DNA of 64,000 bases. It comes from CAYXOX01 sp964466745 (GTDB lineage Bacteria; Pseudomonadota; Alphaproteobacteria; Rhodobacterales; Rhodobacteraceae). Made by a program: the position numbers and the translations under genes. The notes under the pieces are model-generated. The model did not search any database. It was not told the DNA's origin and saw only the letters and a program-made list of their open reading frames with translations. Below are positions 34,120-42,311 of this stretch, piece by piece. The stretch spans positions 50,552-114,551 of the forward strand of contig CAYXOX010000001.1 of assembly GCA_964466745.1 (NCBI GenBank), read 5' to 3'. Position 1 is the stretch's first letter, and each line of letters starts with the position of its first letter.

Positions 34120-35031
34120 TCAGCGAGCAAGCATGAATTCCGTGAGCATGCCGGCAAGCCTGTCCTCCGCCTCGAGCGCGAGGCTGTGCCCGCACTCCTC
34201 GAAGACGGCCGCCTTCTCGACACCGTTCGAAAGCCGCGCCATTTGCGCCTCGACGAGCGGGCCGAAGAACTCGGGTGCGCCCACCGTCATGATCGGGAGT
34301 GTCAGCTTCTCGCCGCGCAGTTCGCGGACGATCTCGGCGTTTCGGAACGCCGCTCGATACGTCTCGAGCGTGCCGCGCAGACCGCCGGGTGCCCTCAGGC
34401 AGGATACCCATTCGGCCAGGGCTTCCTCCGTGATGGCGTTCGGGTTCCAGGTTTCCGCCTTTATCCAGAACTCCCAGAACTCGCGCTCCTTTCCCGAAAT
34501 GAGCATCTCGGGCAGGTGCGGAATCCAGAAGAACGGGATGTGCCAGACCCACACCCCGTTCTGCTGGAACTGGGCGGAAATGTTCTCGGGCGTGAAGAAC
34601 GAGGCCTCCTCCAGCCCCTCGCCGGAAAGCAGCATCTCGCAGAACGACAGCGTCCTGACCCGCGCGCGTTCGGTTGCGGCGAGCACATAGGCGAATTCCG
34701 CGCCGCGGTCCTCGCCGTGGACATGGAATGTCTCGTGGCCGAGGAAGCTCATCAACTCTGCAAGGTCGCGTGCGTTCGTGCGGCTGTCGTAGCCCTCGCT
34801 CACAGGCGGCTTGTCGGTGTAGCCGAAACCGCGAAGGTCGGGGGCGACAACCGTGAAACGCTCGGTGAGCAGCGGAAAGAGCTTGTGCCAGTAGTAGCTT
34901 GTCTTGGGGGTGCCGTGGACCAGCAGCAGTGGTTCGCCCTCTCCGGCGGTGATGTAGTGCATGCGGATGCCGTTGACCCGAGCGCGCCCGTGTTTCACTG
35001 GCGCGCCGGTGTGATCGTGAACTTCGGGCAT
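34120..35031 (-). CDS. Alpha/beta hydrolase, epoxide hydrolase/haloacid dehalogenase-like
   Basis: The 303-residue protein has the oxyanion motif HGTPKTSYYWHKL and a nucleophile elbow HGEDRGAEFAY, in which Asp replaces Ser. That Asp and the Pro in HGTP are typical of epoxide hydrolases and fluoroacetate-type dehalogenases. The catalytic His is in FEECGHSLALEAE near the C-terminus. The start MPEVHDHTG at 35031 follows GGAGG; the 36 upstream codons are unlike the family. It lies between the GlpD-like gene and the Aco-type operon, so a role in the same pathway is possible but its substrate is not evident. Confidence 0.8.
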   Translation of the reverse strand: MPEVHDHTGAPVKHGRARVNGIRMHYITAGEGEPLLLVHGTPKTSYYWHKLFPLLTERFTVVAPDLRGFGYTDKPPVSEGYDSRTNARDLAELMSFLGHETFHVHGEDRGAEFAYVLAATERARVRTLSFCEMLLSGEGLEEASFFTPENISAQFQQNGVWVWHIPFFWIPHLPEMLISGKEREFWEFWIKAETWNPNAITEEALAEWVSCLRAPGGLRGTLETYRAAFRNAEIVRELRGEKLTLPIMTVGAPEFFGPLVEAQMARLSNGVEKAAVFEECGHSLALEAEDRLAGMLTEFMLAR

Positions 35032-35095
35032 TTCTGCAGGCCTCCCTAAATATGACCCCGTTTTCAAAAGACTCGGTGAGCCGCGCGAGGTGCCT

Positions 35096-36763
35096 TCATG
35101 CCGGGATACTCCGCGCCGCGCACGGCACCTCCCGCGCAAACGCGGCCGGCTCTCCCAGGGGGATCGCCGCGGCTTCGTGCCGTTGCCGTTGCTCGGGCCA
35201 GCCGAGCGCGCGGCCCGCGATGCCCGCGCATTCGGACACGACCCCGGGCGTCAGGCGCCCCGACACGGCGATCAGGGTGCGCCGGAGCAGCAGGTCGGCC
35301 AGTGTCTCCACCCGCTCGGTCCGGCAAAGTGTCCCGATTTCTTCGGCGGAATAATCGGGCAAGGTGACGAGCCGGGTTTCGCCCCGGCAGGCCGCGGCGA
35401 TTTCCTCGGCCTTGGTGCCGTAGCGCGAGAGCAGGACCTCTATCCGGTCGCCGGCAAGTCCGGAGGAGGTGGAGACGCGCTCGATCCAGCGGGCCCGGGC
35501 CGCGGCACTCCTCGGGAAATCCTTGCCACCGCCGATCGCCATGTCGGTGGTGCCGGTGCGGCGCGGTCGCCCGAGATGGTCCAGAATCCGGAGTGTGGCC
35601 TGCTCGGAGAAGGCGCGGAAGGTCGTCCACTTCCCGCCGATCAGGCACAACACCGGGGTGGACGTACCGAAGGTGAGTTCCGCGACGGAATGATCCCGCG
35701 TGACGAGGCCGATGTCGCCATCGGCGCGCGGGAGCGGGCGCACTCCGCAAAAGCGGAAACGGACGTGCTCTTCCGTCACATCGAGGTCTGGAAAGATCTC
35801 TGCAACCGAGCGCAGCATGTAGGCTACTTCTTCGGCGTCGCAGCTGGCCCCGTCGGGGCTTTCCACGGGGATGTCGGTCGCGCCGATCAGGACCCGGCCC
35901 TGAAAGGGGTAGCAAAGGTTCACCCGCCCGTCCGCGGTGCCGAAATAGATCATGTGACCGTTCAGGGCCGCAAGAAGCTCGGGATGTTCGACGACGATGT
36001 GCGATCCCTTCGAGCCACGCATAAGCGCGGTCTTCAGCCCCAGGGCGTGGTTCACTTTGTCGATCCACGCCCCGCCGGCATTCACGATGAGGCGCGGGCG
36101 GACCGTCCGGATGGTGTCGCCGCGCCGGAAGGTCACGGTATCGCCAGCGGTGGCCGTCACCGCGGCATGATTGAGCGCTTCGGAGCCGGGGTTAAGTCGC
36201 TCCCCGTCCAGCACGAGTTCGAGCCCGAGGCGCTCGGCATGGCTCAGTTGTCCTTCGTAGTAGAGCCCTGCCGCGATGATGCCCGAATCGAGCCCGCGCA
36301 CGCGCTGGTCAAGCGCCGGTCGCCGGAGGATCTTGTGGAAGGGCATCGACCGGTGACGGCGCCCGTAGAAATCGTAGAGCAGAAGCCCGGCACGGGTAAT
36401 GAGTGAGCCCCGATCGGTGAGGCCCGCCTTGAGGCCGAAGAAGCGCTTGGCCGAGGGCAGGATCCCCGAAAAGCGCGAGCGCAGCGGAAGGATGGTTGGC
36501 AGGGCGGTCACGTAGTGGCCGGCGTTCTCCAGCAGCCGGTTCCGCTCGACGAGCGACTCCCGGACGAGGCCGAATTCACCCGTCTCGAGATACTTCAGCC
36601 CGCCGTGCATCAGCCGCGAGGATGCGGCCGAGGCGCCGGCACAGAAATCCTCGCGCTCGACAAGAATGCAGTTCACGCCCTGCGCGCAAAGATCCCGGAA
36701 TGTGCCGCAGCCGTTGATGCCGCCCCCGATGATGAGAACGTCGATATCCTGCGCCTCATTCAT
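35096..36763 (-). CDS. FAD-dependent glycerol-3-phosphate dehydrogenase-like protein (GlpD/EryB-like)
   Basis: This 555-residue flavoprotein starts with the FAD Rossmann motif DVLIIGGGINGCGTFRDL and has ASAASSRLMHGGLKYLE, a hallmark of GlpD. The C-terminal helical domain typical of GlpD is also present. Family members oxidise glycerol 3-phosphate, or erythritol phosphate in the case of EryB, and pass electrons to quinone at the membrane. The SorC regulators, PfkB kinase and Zn-alcohol dehydrogenase around it favour a polyol phosphate as substrate. Its start overlaps the end of the alcohol dehydrogenase gene by 8 bases. Confidence 0.85.
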   Translation of the reverse strand: MNEAQDIDVLIIGGGINGCGTFRDLCAQGVNCILVEREDFCAGASAASSRLMHGGLKYLETGEFGLVRESLVERNRLLENAGHYVTALPTILPLRSRFSGILPSAKRFFGLKAGLTDRGSLITRAGLLLYDFYGRRHRSMPFHKILRRPALDQRVRGLDSGIIAAGLYYEGQLSHAERLGLELVLDGERLNPGSEALNHAAVTATAGDTVTFRRGDTIRTVRPRLIVNAGGAWIDKVNHALGLKTALMRGSKGSHIVVEHPELLAALNGHMIYFGTADGRVNLCYPFQGRVLIGATDIPVESPDGASCDAEEVAYMLRSVAEIFPDLDVTEEHVRFRFCGVRPLPRADGDIGLVTRDHSVAELTFGTSTPVLCLIGGKWTTFRAFSEQATLRILDHLGRPRRTGTTDMAIGGGKDFPRSAAARARWIERVSTSSGLAGDRIEVLLSRYGTKAEEIAAACRGETRLVTLPDYSAEEIGTLCRTERVETLADLLLRRTLIAVSGRLTPGVVSECAGIAGRALGWPEQRQRHEAAAIPLGEPAAFAREVPCAARSIPA

Positions 36764-37793
36764 TCTCGATCATCACCTTGATCGCCGCTCCGCTCTCGGC
36801 GACCTCGAAGGCGCGGGGGGCATCGTCGAGTGCGAAGGTGTCGGTGATGAGCGGCGCCACCTTCATGCGGCCCGAGGCAACCATGCTGAACGCGTCGTCG
36901 AAGTTCCGCCGGCTGAGGCCGAAGGCTCCGGTCACCTTGATCTCATTGTAGTGGATCGCGTTGACGTCCATCTCGGATACTTCCCCCTTGGAGAAGCCCG
37001 CGAACAGACTGACCCGCCCGCCATGGGCAACGAAATCGACCGCCTGCCGCGCAAGCGCCGGCACGCCGATGGCGCAGATCGCGACATCCACGCCGCGGCC
37101 GTCAGTCACGGCGTGGATACGGCCGGCGACATCCTCGGCATTAGGGTCGACGGCCACATCGGCACCGTAGCGCAGGGCCGCCTCGCGGCGGTGTTCGTTC
37201 GGGTCCGAAACAATGATTCTCGCCGCGCCGCGCTGGGTGGCCAGCAGCACGTGGAGGAGGCCGATCGGGCCCGCGCCGATGACGGCGACAGTGTCGGCAA
37301 AGCCGAGGCCGACCTTCTCCTGGCCGTTGAGCACACACGACAGCGGCTCGATCAACGCGGCTTCGCCATAGCCCATCGTTGCAGGCAGGCGGCGCAGGTT
37401 GCCGCCCTCGACCGCCTTCGCAGGTATGCGGACCAGTTCGGCGAAGCCGCCGTCGAGCTCGTAGCCGAAGTTCATGCCCTCGGCGCAGAGGTTCTCGGCA
37501 CCGTTCTTGCAGCGATGGCAATGCCCGCAGGGAATCGCCGGGCAGACCCCGACGCGCTCGCCAACCGAGAACTCGGGCCGCCCGCCGGTGTCGACGATCT
37601 CGCCGGCGAATTCATGGCCCAGGATGGATGGATACCGGACGCCGCTGGTCTTGCGCCCCCGAAAGATTCGAATATCCGTCCCGCACACTGTCGCGGCGCG
37701 AACCCGCAGCAGAAGGTCGCCCGGCGCGATTCGCGGCCCGTCGGTTTCAGAAAGTGAGATCTGGTTGGGGGCATGCAGGATGGCGGCCTTCAC
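36756..37793 (-). CDS. Zinc-dependent alcohol dehydrogenase (sorbitol/threonine dehydrogenase-like MDR)
   Basis: This 345-residue enzyme has the catalytic zinc region VCGTDIRIF and GHEFAGEIV, the structural zinc cysteines in CGHCHRCKNGAENLC, and the NAD-binding VAVIGAGPIGLLH. Members oxidise polyols or 3-hydroxy groups with NAD(P)+. The start is taken as GTG 37793, preceded by GGGAG; ATG 37814 would add seven residues. It is the first gene of a leftward unit with the GlpD-like gene and lies back-to-back with the PfkB kinase. Confidence 0.85.
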   Translation of the reverse strand: MKAAILHAPNQISLSETDGPRIAPGDLLLRVRAATVCGTDIRIFRGRKTSGVRYPSILGHEFAGEIVDTGGRPEFSVGERVGVCPAIPCGHCHRCKNGAENLCAEGMNFGYELDGGFAELVRIPAKAVEGGNLRRLPATMGYGEAALIEPLSCVLNGQEKVGLGFADTVAVIGAGPIGLLHVLLATQRGAARIIVSDPNEHRREAALRYGADVAVDPNAEDVAGRIHAVTDGRGVDVAICAIGVPALARQAVDFVAHGGRVSLFAGFSKGEVSEMDVNAIHYNEIKVTGAFGLSRRNFDDAFSMVASGRMKVAPLITDTFALDDAPRAFEVAESGAAIKVMIENE

Positions 37794-37979
37794 AATAGTA
37801 ACTCCCGGATGCATTTTGTTCGTTTTGCATAGGCCGATCTGAGCCGAAGGTCTAGCATTTTTGGCTCCGAAAGTTGCGAATCCAGCTAGAACCTTGAAAA
37901 ATATACTGAACATTTTGATTGACGAAAAGACAAAAATCCATAATCGTCTACCAACAACGACGCAGGGAGGGTCGATCCG
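37794..37979. promoter_or_regulatory. Divergent promoter region between alcohol dehydrogenase and PfkB kinase
   Basis: This 186-base stretch is strikingly AT-rich for the window. Rightward, TTGACG (37919..37924) and TAATCG (37941..37946) have 16-base spacing and lie upstream of GGGAGG (37965..37970) and the TTG start. TGAACATT at 37907..37914 also occurs in the promoter region of the SAF/Aco operon, so a common regulator (one of the SorC proteins) may bind both. Confidence 0.4.
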
Positions 37980-38948
37980 TTGCCACACGACTACGCATCC
38001 GTCGGGTTCTATACCTTCGATTGCCTGGGCTGGCCGTGCACCGGCATCCCGCCCGGCGGTGGAACCTACTTCATCGACGAGATGACGATCGCCGTGTCCG
38101 GGGCCGCGGGTGCGGCGGCAATCGCCGCCGCGAAGGCCGGGCTGAACACCGCTGCCGTGGGCGCCGTGGGCCAGGACCTGACGGGGGACTGGGTGCTGCA
38201 GCGCCTCCAGCACTTCGGCGTCGATACGACGCTGATGAAGCGCTACGCGGGTACTCCGACTGCTACCTCCATCGTCGCCACGCGCAAGGACGGCTCGCGC
38301 CCCGCGCTTCACGTCAAGGGTGCGACGGGCGTGCTCACCGTCGAGGCGGCCGAGCTCGACGCCGTGACCGATACGCGTGTCCTGCACCTTGGCGGCGTCG
38401 GCCTGATGGATGCGATGGACGGCGAGGGCACCGCCCGGCTCATGGCCCATGCGAAATCGCGCGGCGTCATCACGACAGTCGACGTCTTCGCCGGATCGCA
38501 GGCCGATCTGCCCGACGTCGAGGCGGTGCTACCCTATACCGACTACTTCATCCCTTCGATCGAAGAGGCAGAGGCATTGTCGGGCATGTCCGACATCCGC
38601 CGCATGGTTTCCTTCTTCCTCGAGAAGGGGGCCGAGTGCTGCATCTTCACGCTCGGCGAGCACGGCGCCTATTACCACCATCGCGACGGCACCCGTATCC
38701 AGGTGCCCGCGCATGACATTCCCGTCAAATGCACCTGCGGGTGCGGCGACATTTTCAACGCCGGCATCGCGATCGCGCTCGTCCGCGGGATGAAACCCGA
38801 GGAAGCGCTTAGGTTCGCTTCGGCCATGTCGGCTCTGAACGCGACCGGCCTTGGTTCGCAGGCCGGGATCGAGAATTTCGATCAGATCGTCAACTTCATG
38901 AATTCCTGTCCGACGCGCGAGCCCGAGCTGCTCGTGGGGTCGGCCTGA
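37980..38948 (+). CDS. PfkB-family carbohydrate kinase
   Basis: This 322-residue ribokinase-fold enzyme begins MPHDYASVGFYTFDCLGWP and ends with the PfkB signature CTCGCGDIFNAGIAIAL, in which the catalytic Asp of GxGD is retained. Two Cys take the usual positions of Thr and Ala in TGAGD. The start is a rare TTG at 37980, preceded by GGGAGG. PfkB enzymes phosphorylate sugars, polyols or nucleosides in the cytoplasm. It is the first gene upstream of the ribose-type ABC system and so probably phosphorylates the imported substrate. Confidence 0.83.
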   Translation: MPHDYASVGFYTFDCLGWPCTGIPPGGGTYFIDEMTIAVSGAAGAAAIAAAKAGLNTAAVGAVGQDLTGDWVLQRLQHFGVDTTLMKRYAGTPTATSIVATRKDGSRPALHVKGATGVLTVEAAELDAVTDTRVLHLGGVGLMDAMDGEGTARLMAHAKSRGVITTVDVFAGSQADLPDVEAVLPYTDYFIPSIEEAEALSGMSDIRRMVSFFLEKGAECCIFTLGEHGAYYHHRDGTRIQVPAHDIPVKCTCGCGDIFNAGIAIALVRGMKPEEALRFASAMSALNATGLGSQAGIENFDQIVNFMNSCPTREPELLVGSA

Positions 38949-38985
38949 ACCCACAAGTCCCTGAGAATCAACGGAGGAGAAAACC

Positions 38986-40080
38986 ATGTCTTGCACCAAC
39001 AAAATCGGGCGCAGTCTTCTGCCCCTCGGCGGCGCCGCCTTCATCAGCGCCTTCGCACTGGCGGCGCACGCCCAGGGCGTGACCTTCATGTCGGCCTATG
39101 ATCCGACGCCGGAGGAGATCCTGAACCATCCGAACCACATGACGTTCGAGGAGTTCACCGCCAAGGCACGCGAGGGCGAGGCCGCGGGGGTCTACGGCTC
39201 CGGCGAGCCGATCCGCCTGGCGTTCTCGCAGGTGGTGATGAACCACCCGGTTCGGATCAACATGGTCGAGACCTTCAAGGAGAACTGCGAGAAGTACACC
39301 AACGTGACCTGCTTCGTCACGGAAGGTAACGGCGACGTCGGCGTCGAGATCGCCAACATCGAGAGCCTGATCCAGCGCCAGCCCGACGTTCTGATCGTCT
39401 CGAGCCTGTCGGGCACCGCTGTCTATCCGGCTTACGAGGCCGTGAATGCCGCCGGCATTCCGCTCATCATCAACAACTCGGGCATCCCCGACGACGAGGC
39501 CGACCACATCGAGTACACCTCGTTCATCAGCCCCGACGACTGGTACAACGGCAAGATCCTCGGCGAGTACCTGGGCGAGGCCCTGGGCGGCGAGGGCGAC
39601 ATCATCGTCGTCGAGGGCGTGGTCGAATCCTCGAACTACGAATTCCGCCTCGGCGGCTTCCTCGAGGCGCTGGAAGAGTATCCCGGCATCAAGATCGTGG
39701 GCAAGCAGGCCGGTGCCTGGATCCGCATGCCGGCTATGCAAGCGACTGTCGACCTGCTTCAGGCCAACCCTGAGATCGACGGCATCTACGCGATGAACGA
39801 CGAAATGGGGATGGGCGTTCTCGCCGCGCTGCGCGCAGCCGGCCGTGAAGACGAGGTCGTCATGGTGAGCGTCGACGGCCAGGCCGATCTCGTTTGCGAG
39901 ATCAAGAAGGGCGCTGCCGCCGAAGCCTCCGTTTTCTGGGAATCCGATATGACCGCCGTGGTCGACGCGGCGCTGGCCGTCGCCGAAGGAGCCGTCGTCG
40001 ATCCCCACATCTGGTATCAGCCGCCCCTCATCACGCAGGCGAACGCCGCCGAATGGCTCCCCGAGGGCACCTGCGAATAA
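38986..40080 (+). CDS. Ribose-type ABC transporter sugar-binding protein
   Basis: The 364-residue periplasmic protein has a signal peptide ending AHAQ and a type I periplasmic-binding fold (Peripla_BP_4/RbsB). Recognisable parts are IRLAFSQVVMNHPVRINMVE, IESLIQRQPDVLIVSSLSG and GIYAMNDEMGMGVLAAL. It is longer than RbsB by about 70 residues, with an extra segment after the signal peptide. A very strong ribosome site, GGAGGAGA (38973..38980), precedes the ATG. The cognate permeases and ATPase are encoded at 41323..44861. Confidence 0.88.
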   Translation: MSCTNKIGRSLLPLGGAAFISAFALAAHAQGVTFMSAYDPTPEEILNHPNHMTFEEFTAKAREGEAAGVYGSGEPIRLAFSQVVMNHPVRINMVETFKENCEKYTNVTCFVTEGNGDVGVEIANIESLIQRQPDVLIVSSLSGTAVYPAYEAVNAAGIPLIINNSGIPDDEADHIEYTSFISPDDWYNGKILGEYLGEALGGEGDIIVVEGVVESSNYEFRLGGFLEALEEYPGIKIVGKQAGAWIRMPAMQATVDLLQANPEIDGIYAMNDEMGMGVLAALRAAGREDEVVMVSVDGQADLVCEIKKGAAAEASVFWESDMTAVVDAALAVAEGAVVDPHIWYQPPLITQANAAEWLPEGTCE

Positions 40081-40109
40081 CACCGAAATCCGAGGAAGGA
40101 GGCCAAGCC

Positions 40110-41111
40110 ATGGCACTTTCGCTGAACAGATTCGAGAGCCGCAAGCCCGGCTGGGATACCCCGCTTATCATCGAGAGCCATCTCAATGGCGAGCGTACGA
40201 AAGAGATGAACCCCAACACGCCCCGCACCTACCAGGAAGTGATTGACGACGCGATCGCCTGCTGGGACGCCGGTGCGTGCTGCATCCACACCCACAACAG
40301 CAACTTCGACCTGAACGGCCAGGCGGCGGCGGAGGACTATCATCCCGTCTTCGACGAAGTGCTGCGCCAGCGTCCCGACGTTGTCTGGTATCCGACCACG
40401 TGCAACCGCGAGCTCCTGACGGAAGACCAGTTCGGCACGGAGCACAGCGGGATCCTTCACAAGACCCACAACGTCAACATTTCCTGCATAGATACCGGCA
40501 TCAACCTGTTCGCCTTCGACGTGAACGAGAAGGGCCATATCGAAGGCCGGGAATACGGCTGGAACTACAAGCAGGTGGCCGGCCAGGTGGATCAGGCGCT
40601 CGCCAACAAGATGAGCATCATCTGGGGCGTCTACGAACCGGGCCAGCTCCGGCTCGCCATGCACTACGTCAACCGCGGCATGTCCACGCCGGGGTCGTTC
40701 ATCGACTTCTACCTGATCGGCCCCTACGCGCTGACCTCGACCCAGGCGATCGGAACGTCCGGAATGGAGCCCACGCTCGAGAGCCTCTACTACTATCTCG
40801 ACATGATGGAGGAGCTGTCCCAGACCGACCGGAAGATGAACTGGTGCATCTCGATCTGGGGCGAGGGCGACCGCGACACCCGCGACGTCATCCGGCGCAC
40901 GATCGAGCTGGGCGGCCACGTCAAGACCGGCCTCGAGCTGTTCTACGATCCGGCGCGGAACCCCACGAACCTCGAACTGCTCAAGGAGGTTCAGGACATC
41001 GCCAGGGAAGTGGGCCGCCCGATCGCCACGCAGGAAGAGGCGCGCGCGATTTACGGCATCACCGAGCAGCATGAGGCCGGCAAGGCCAGGCTGAACCTTC
41101 AGCCGGCTTAG
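40110..41111 (+). CDS. Beta-keto acid cleavage enzyme (BKACE/Kce family, DUF849)
   Basis: This 333-residue TIM-barrel enzyme has the zinc ligands His60 and His62 in CIHTHN and a likely third ligand Glu276 in HVKTGLELF, as in 3-keto-5-aminohexanoate cleavage enzyme. The family condenses a beta-keto acid with acetyl-CoA to form a CoA ester and acetoacetate. Residues that select the side chain differ between subgroups, and I cannot place this one. Its position between a sugar-binding protein and its permeases is unusual. A strong AGGAAGGAGG site precedes the start. The substrate may be a sugar-derived 3-keto acid (inference). Confidence 0.82.
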   Translation: MALSLNRFESRKPGWDTPLIIESHLNGERTKEMNPNTPRTYQEVIDDAIACWDAGACCIHTHNSNFDLNGQAAAEDYHPVFDEVLRQRPDVVWYPTTCNRELLTEDQFGTEHSGILHKTHNVNISCIDTGINLFAFDVNEKGHIEGREYGWNYKQVAGQVDQALANKMSIIWGVYEPGQLRLAMHYVNRGMSTPGSFIDFYLIGPYALTSTQAIGTSGMEPTLESLYYYLDMMEELSQTDRKMNWCISIWGEGDRDTRDVIRRTIELGGHVKTGLELFYDPARNPTNLELLKEVQDIAREVGRPIATQEEARAIYGITEQHEAGKARLNLQPA

Positions 41112-41120
41112 GCGCAAATC

Positions 41121-41152
41121 GCGGCGCCCGCTTCCTCCCTGGCGGGCGCCGC
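41121..41152 (+). promoter_or_regulatory. Intercistronic hairpin after the BKACE gene
   Basis: GCGGCGCCCGC (41121..41131) and GCGGGCGCCGC (41142..41152) form a perfect 11-bp stem with a 10-base loop. It follows the BKACE stop and precedes the permease gene by 170 bases. It separates the binding protein and the BKACE enzyme, which may be needed in quantity, from the membrane components. Confidence 0.6.
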
Positions 41153-41322
41153 TCCTATCGATTTCGACAGGACACCCGCTGTCCAGATCGGCACCGGCAG
41201 GCCGCTTGCGCGCAGCTTGTGCATGCCGAGCCGGTGTCAGCGGCCCGCGCCGCCCGCGCGGCCGACGACAGAGCGCGATCCCTTGTCGATTGTCCATACC
41301 ACGCCGTGGGAACGGAACTGAA

Positions 41323-42300
41323 ATGCAAAAGCTCATCGCAGAAAGCTCCTTCGCCGGCTGGTTGGGCGAATATCGGTCCGAGGCGACGCTTGTCCTCTTT
41401 CTCTTGCTTGCCTTCGCCATCGGGCCGCTGTTCACGGAATTCTTCCTGACACCGTCCAACCTGTTCAACCTCAGCCGTCAGGGCTCCTACCTGACCATCG
41501 TTGCCATCGGGATGGCACTGGTGCTGATCGTGGGCGGGATCGACCTTTCGATCGGTGCCGTCATGCAGATCGTCGGTCTGAGCACCCTCCTGCTGCTGGG
41601 CAACGGCATGTCGGCAGAAGGCGCGTTCGCCTGCGCGCTGCTGCTGGGCTGCGTGCTGGGCACGATAAACGGGCTTCTGACGGTCTACGGGCGGATGCAA
41701 CCCTTCATCGCAACGCTTGCGACAGGGGGCATCATGACCGGCATCGTCATGACGTTTACACAGGGCAATGCATACGCCCCGCGGGACATCGATCCGGCAT
41801 TCCGGGCGTTCGGCGGCGGCGCGATCTTCGGCCTGCCGATCCCTGCAGTGGTCATGCTCATCGTGGTCGCCCTTTTCTGGTGGGTGATGACCAGCACGAC
41901 CTACGGCCGGAACGTGTATGCACTTGGGTCCAACAAGAGCGCTGCGCGCAACATCGGCGTCAACGTCGAGCTCACCGAGGTCTCGGTCTATGCCATCAGC
42001 GGCGCGCTCGCCGCTCTCGCCGGCTACCTGACCTTCGCACGGATGGGCACCTTTCAGCCGGCAACGGCCGCAACGGGCGGAACGCCGGTAGAGATGGTCA
42101 TCATGGCGATCGCGGCGGTCGTCCTCGGCGGCGGCAGCCTCGCCGGCGGCAAGGGGACCGTGATCGGTGCCTTTCTGGGGGCCACGGTGAGCGCAGTGAT
42201 GCTCAACTACCTCATCCTTCTGGGCATGGGCATCTGGTTCCAGCGTTTCCTTCTCGCCCTGATCATCATCGTCGTCGTCATTCTCGCCCGGAAGAAATGA
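41323..42300 (+). CDS. Ribose-type ABC transporter permease (first copy)
   Basis: This 325-residue RbsC/AraH-like membrane protein has 8-10 hydrophobic segments and the family motif MALVLIVGGIDLSIGAVM, as well as YGRNVYALGSNKSAARNIGV and AAVVLGGGSLAGGKGT. ATG 41323 is chosen because upstream codons lie in the hairpin-bearing spacer. Its stop overlaps an ATG of the ATPase gene, although that gene probably starts at a GTG slightly later. It is a paralogue of the second permease at 43884, suggesting a heterodimeric channel. Confidence 0.88.
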   Translation: MQKLIAESSFAGWLGEYRSEATLVLFLLLAFAIGPLFTEFFLTPSNLFNLSRQGSYLTIVAIGMALVLIVGGIDLSIGAVMQIVGLSTLLLLGNGMSAEGAFACALLLGCVLGTINGLLTVYGRMQPFIATLATGGIMTGIVMTFTQGNAYAPRDIDPAFRAFGGGAIFGLPIPAVVMLIVVALFWWVMTSTTYGRNVYALGSNKSAARNIGVNVELTEVSVYAISGALAALAGYLTFARMGTFQPATAATGGTPVEMVIMAIAAVVLGGGSLAGGKGTVIGAFLGATVSAVMLNYLILLGMGIWFQRFLLALIIIVVVILARKK

Positions 42301-42311
42301 GGAGCAGGACC

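Noticed and set aside
35064..36068. Open frame of 334 codons overlapping the GlpD-like gene on the same strand
   Set aside because: It is another frame of the well-supported flavoprotein gene and has no domain pattern.
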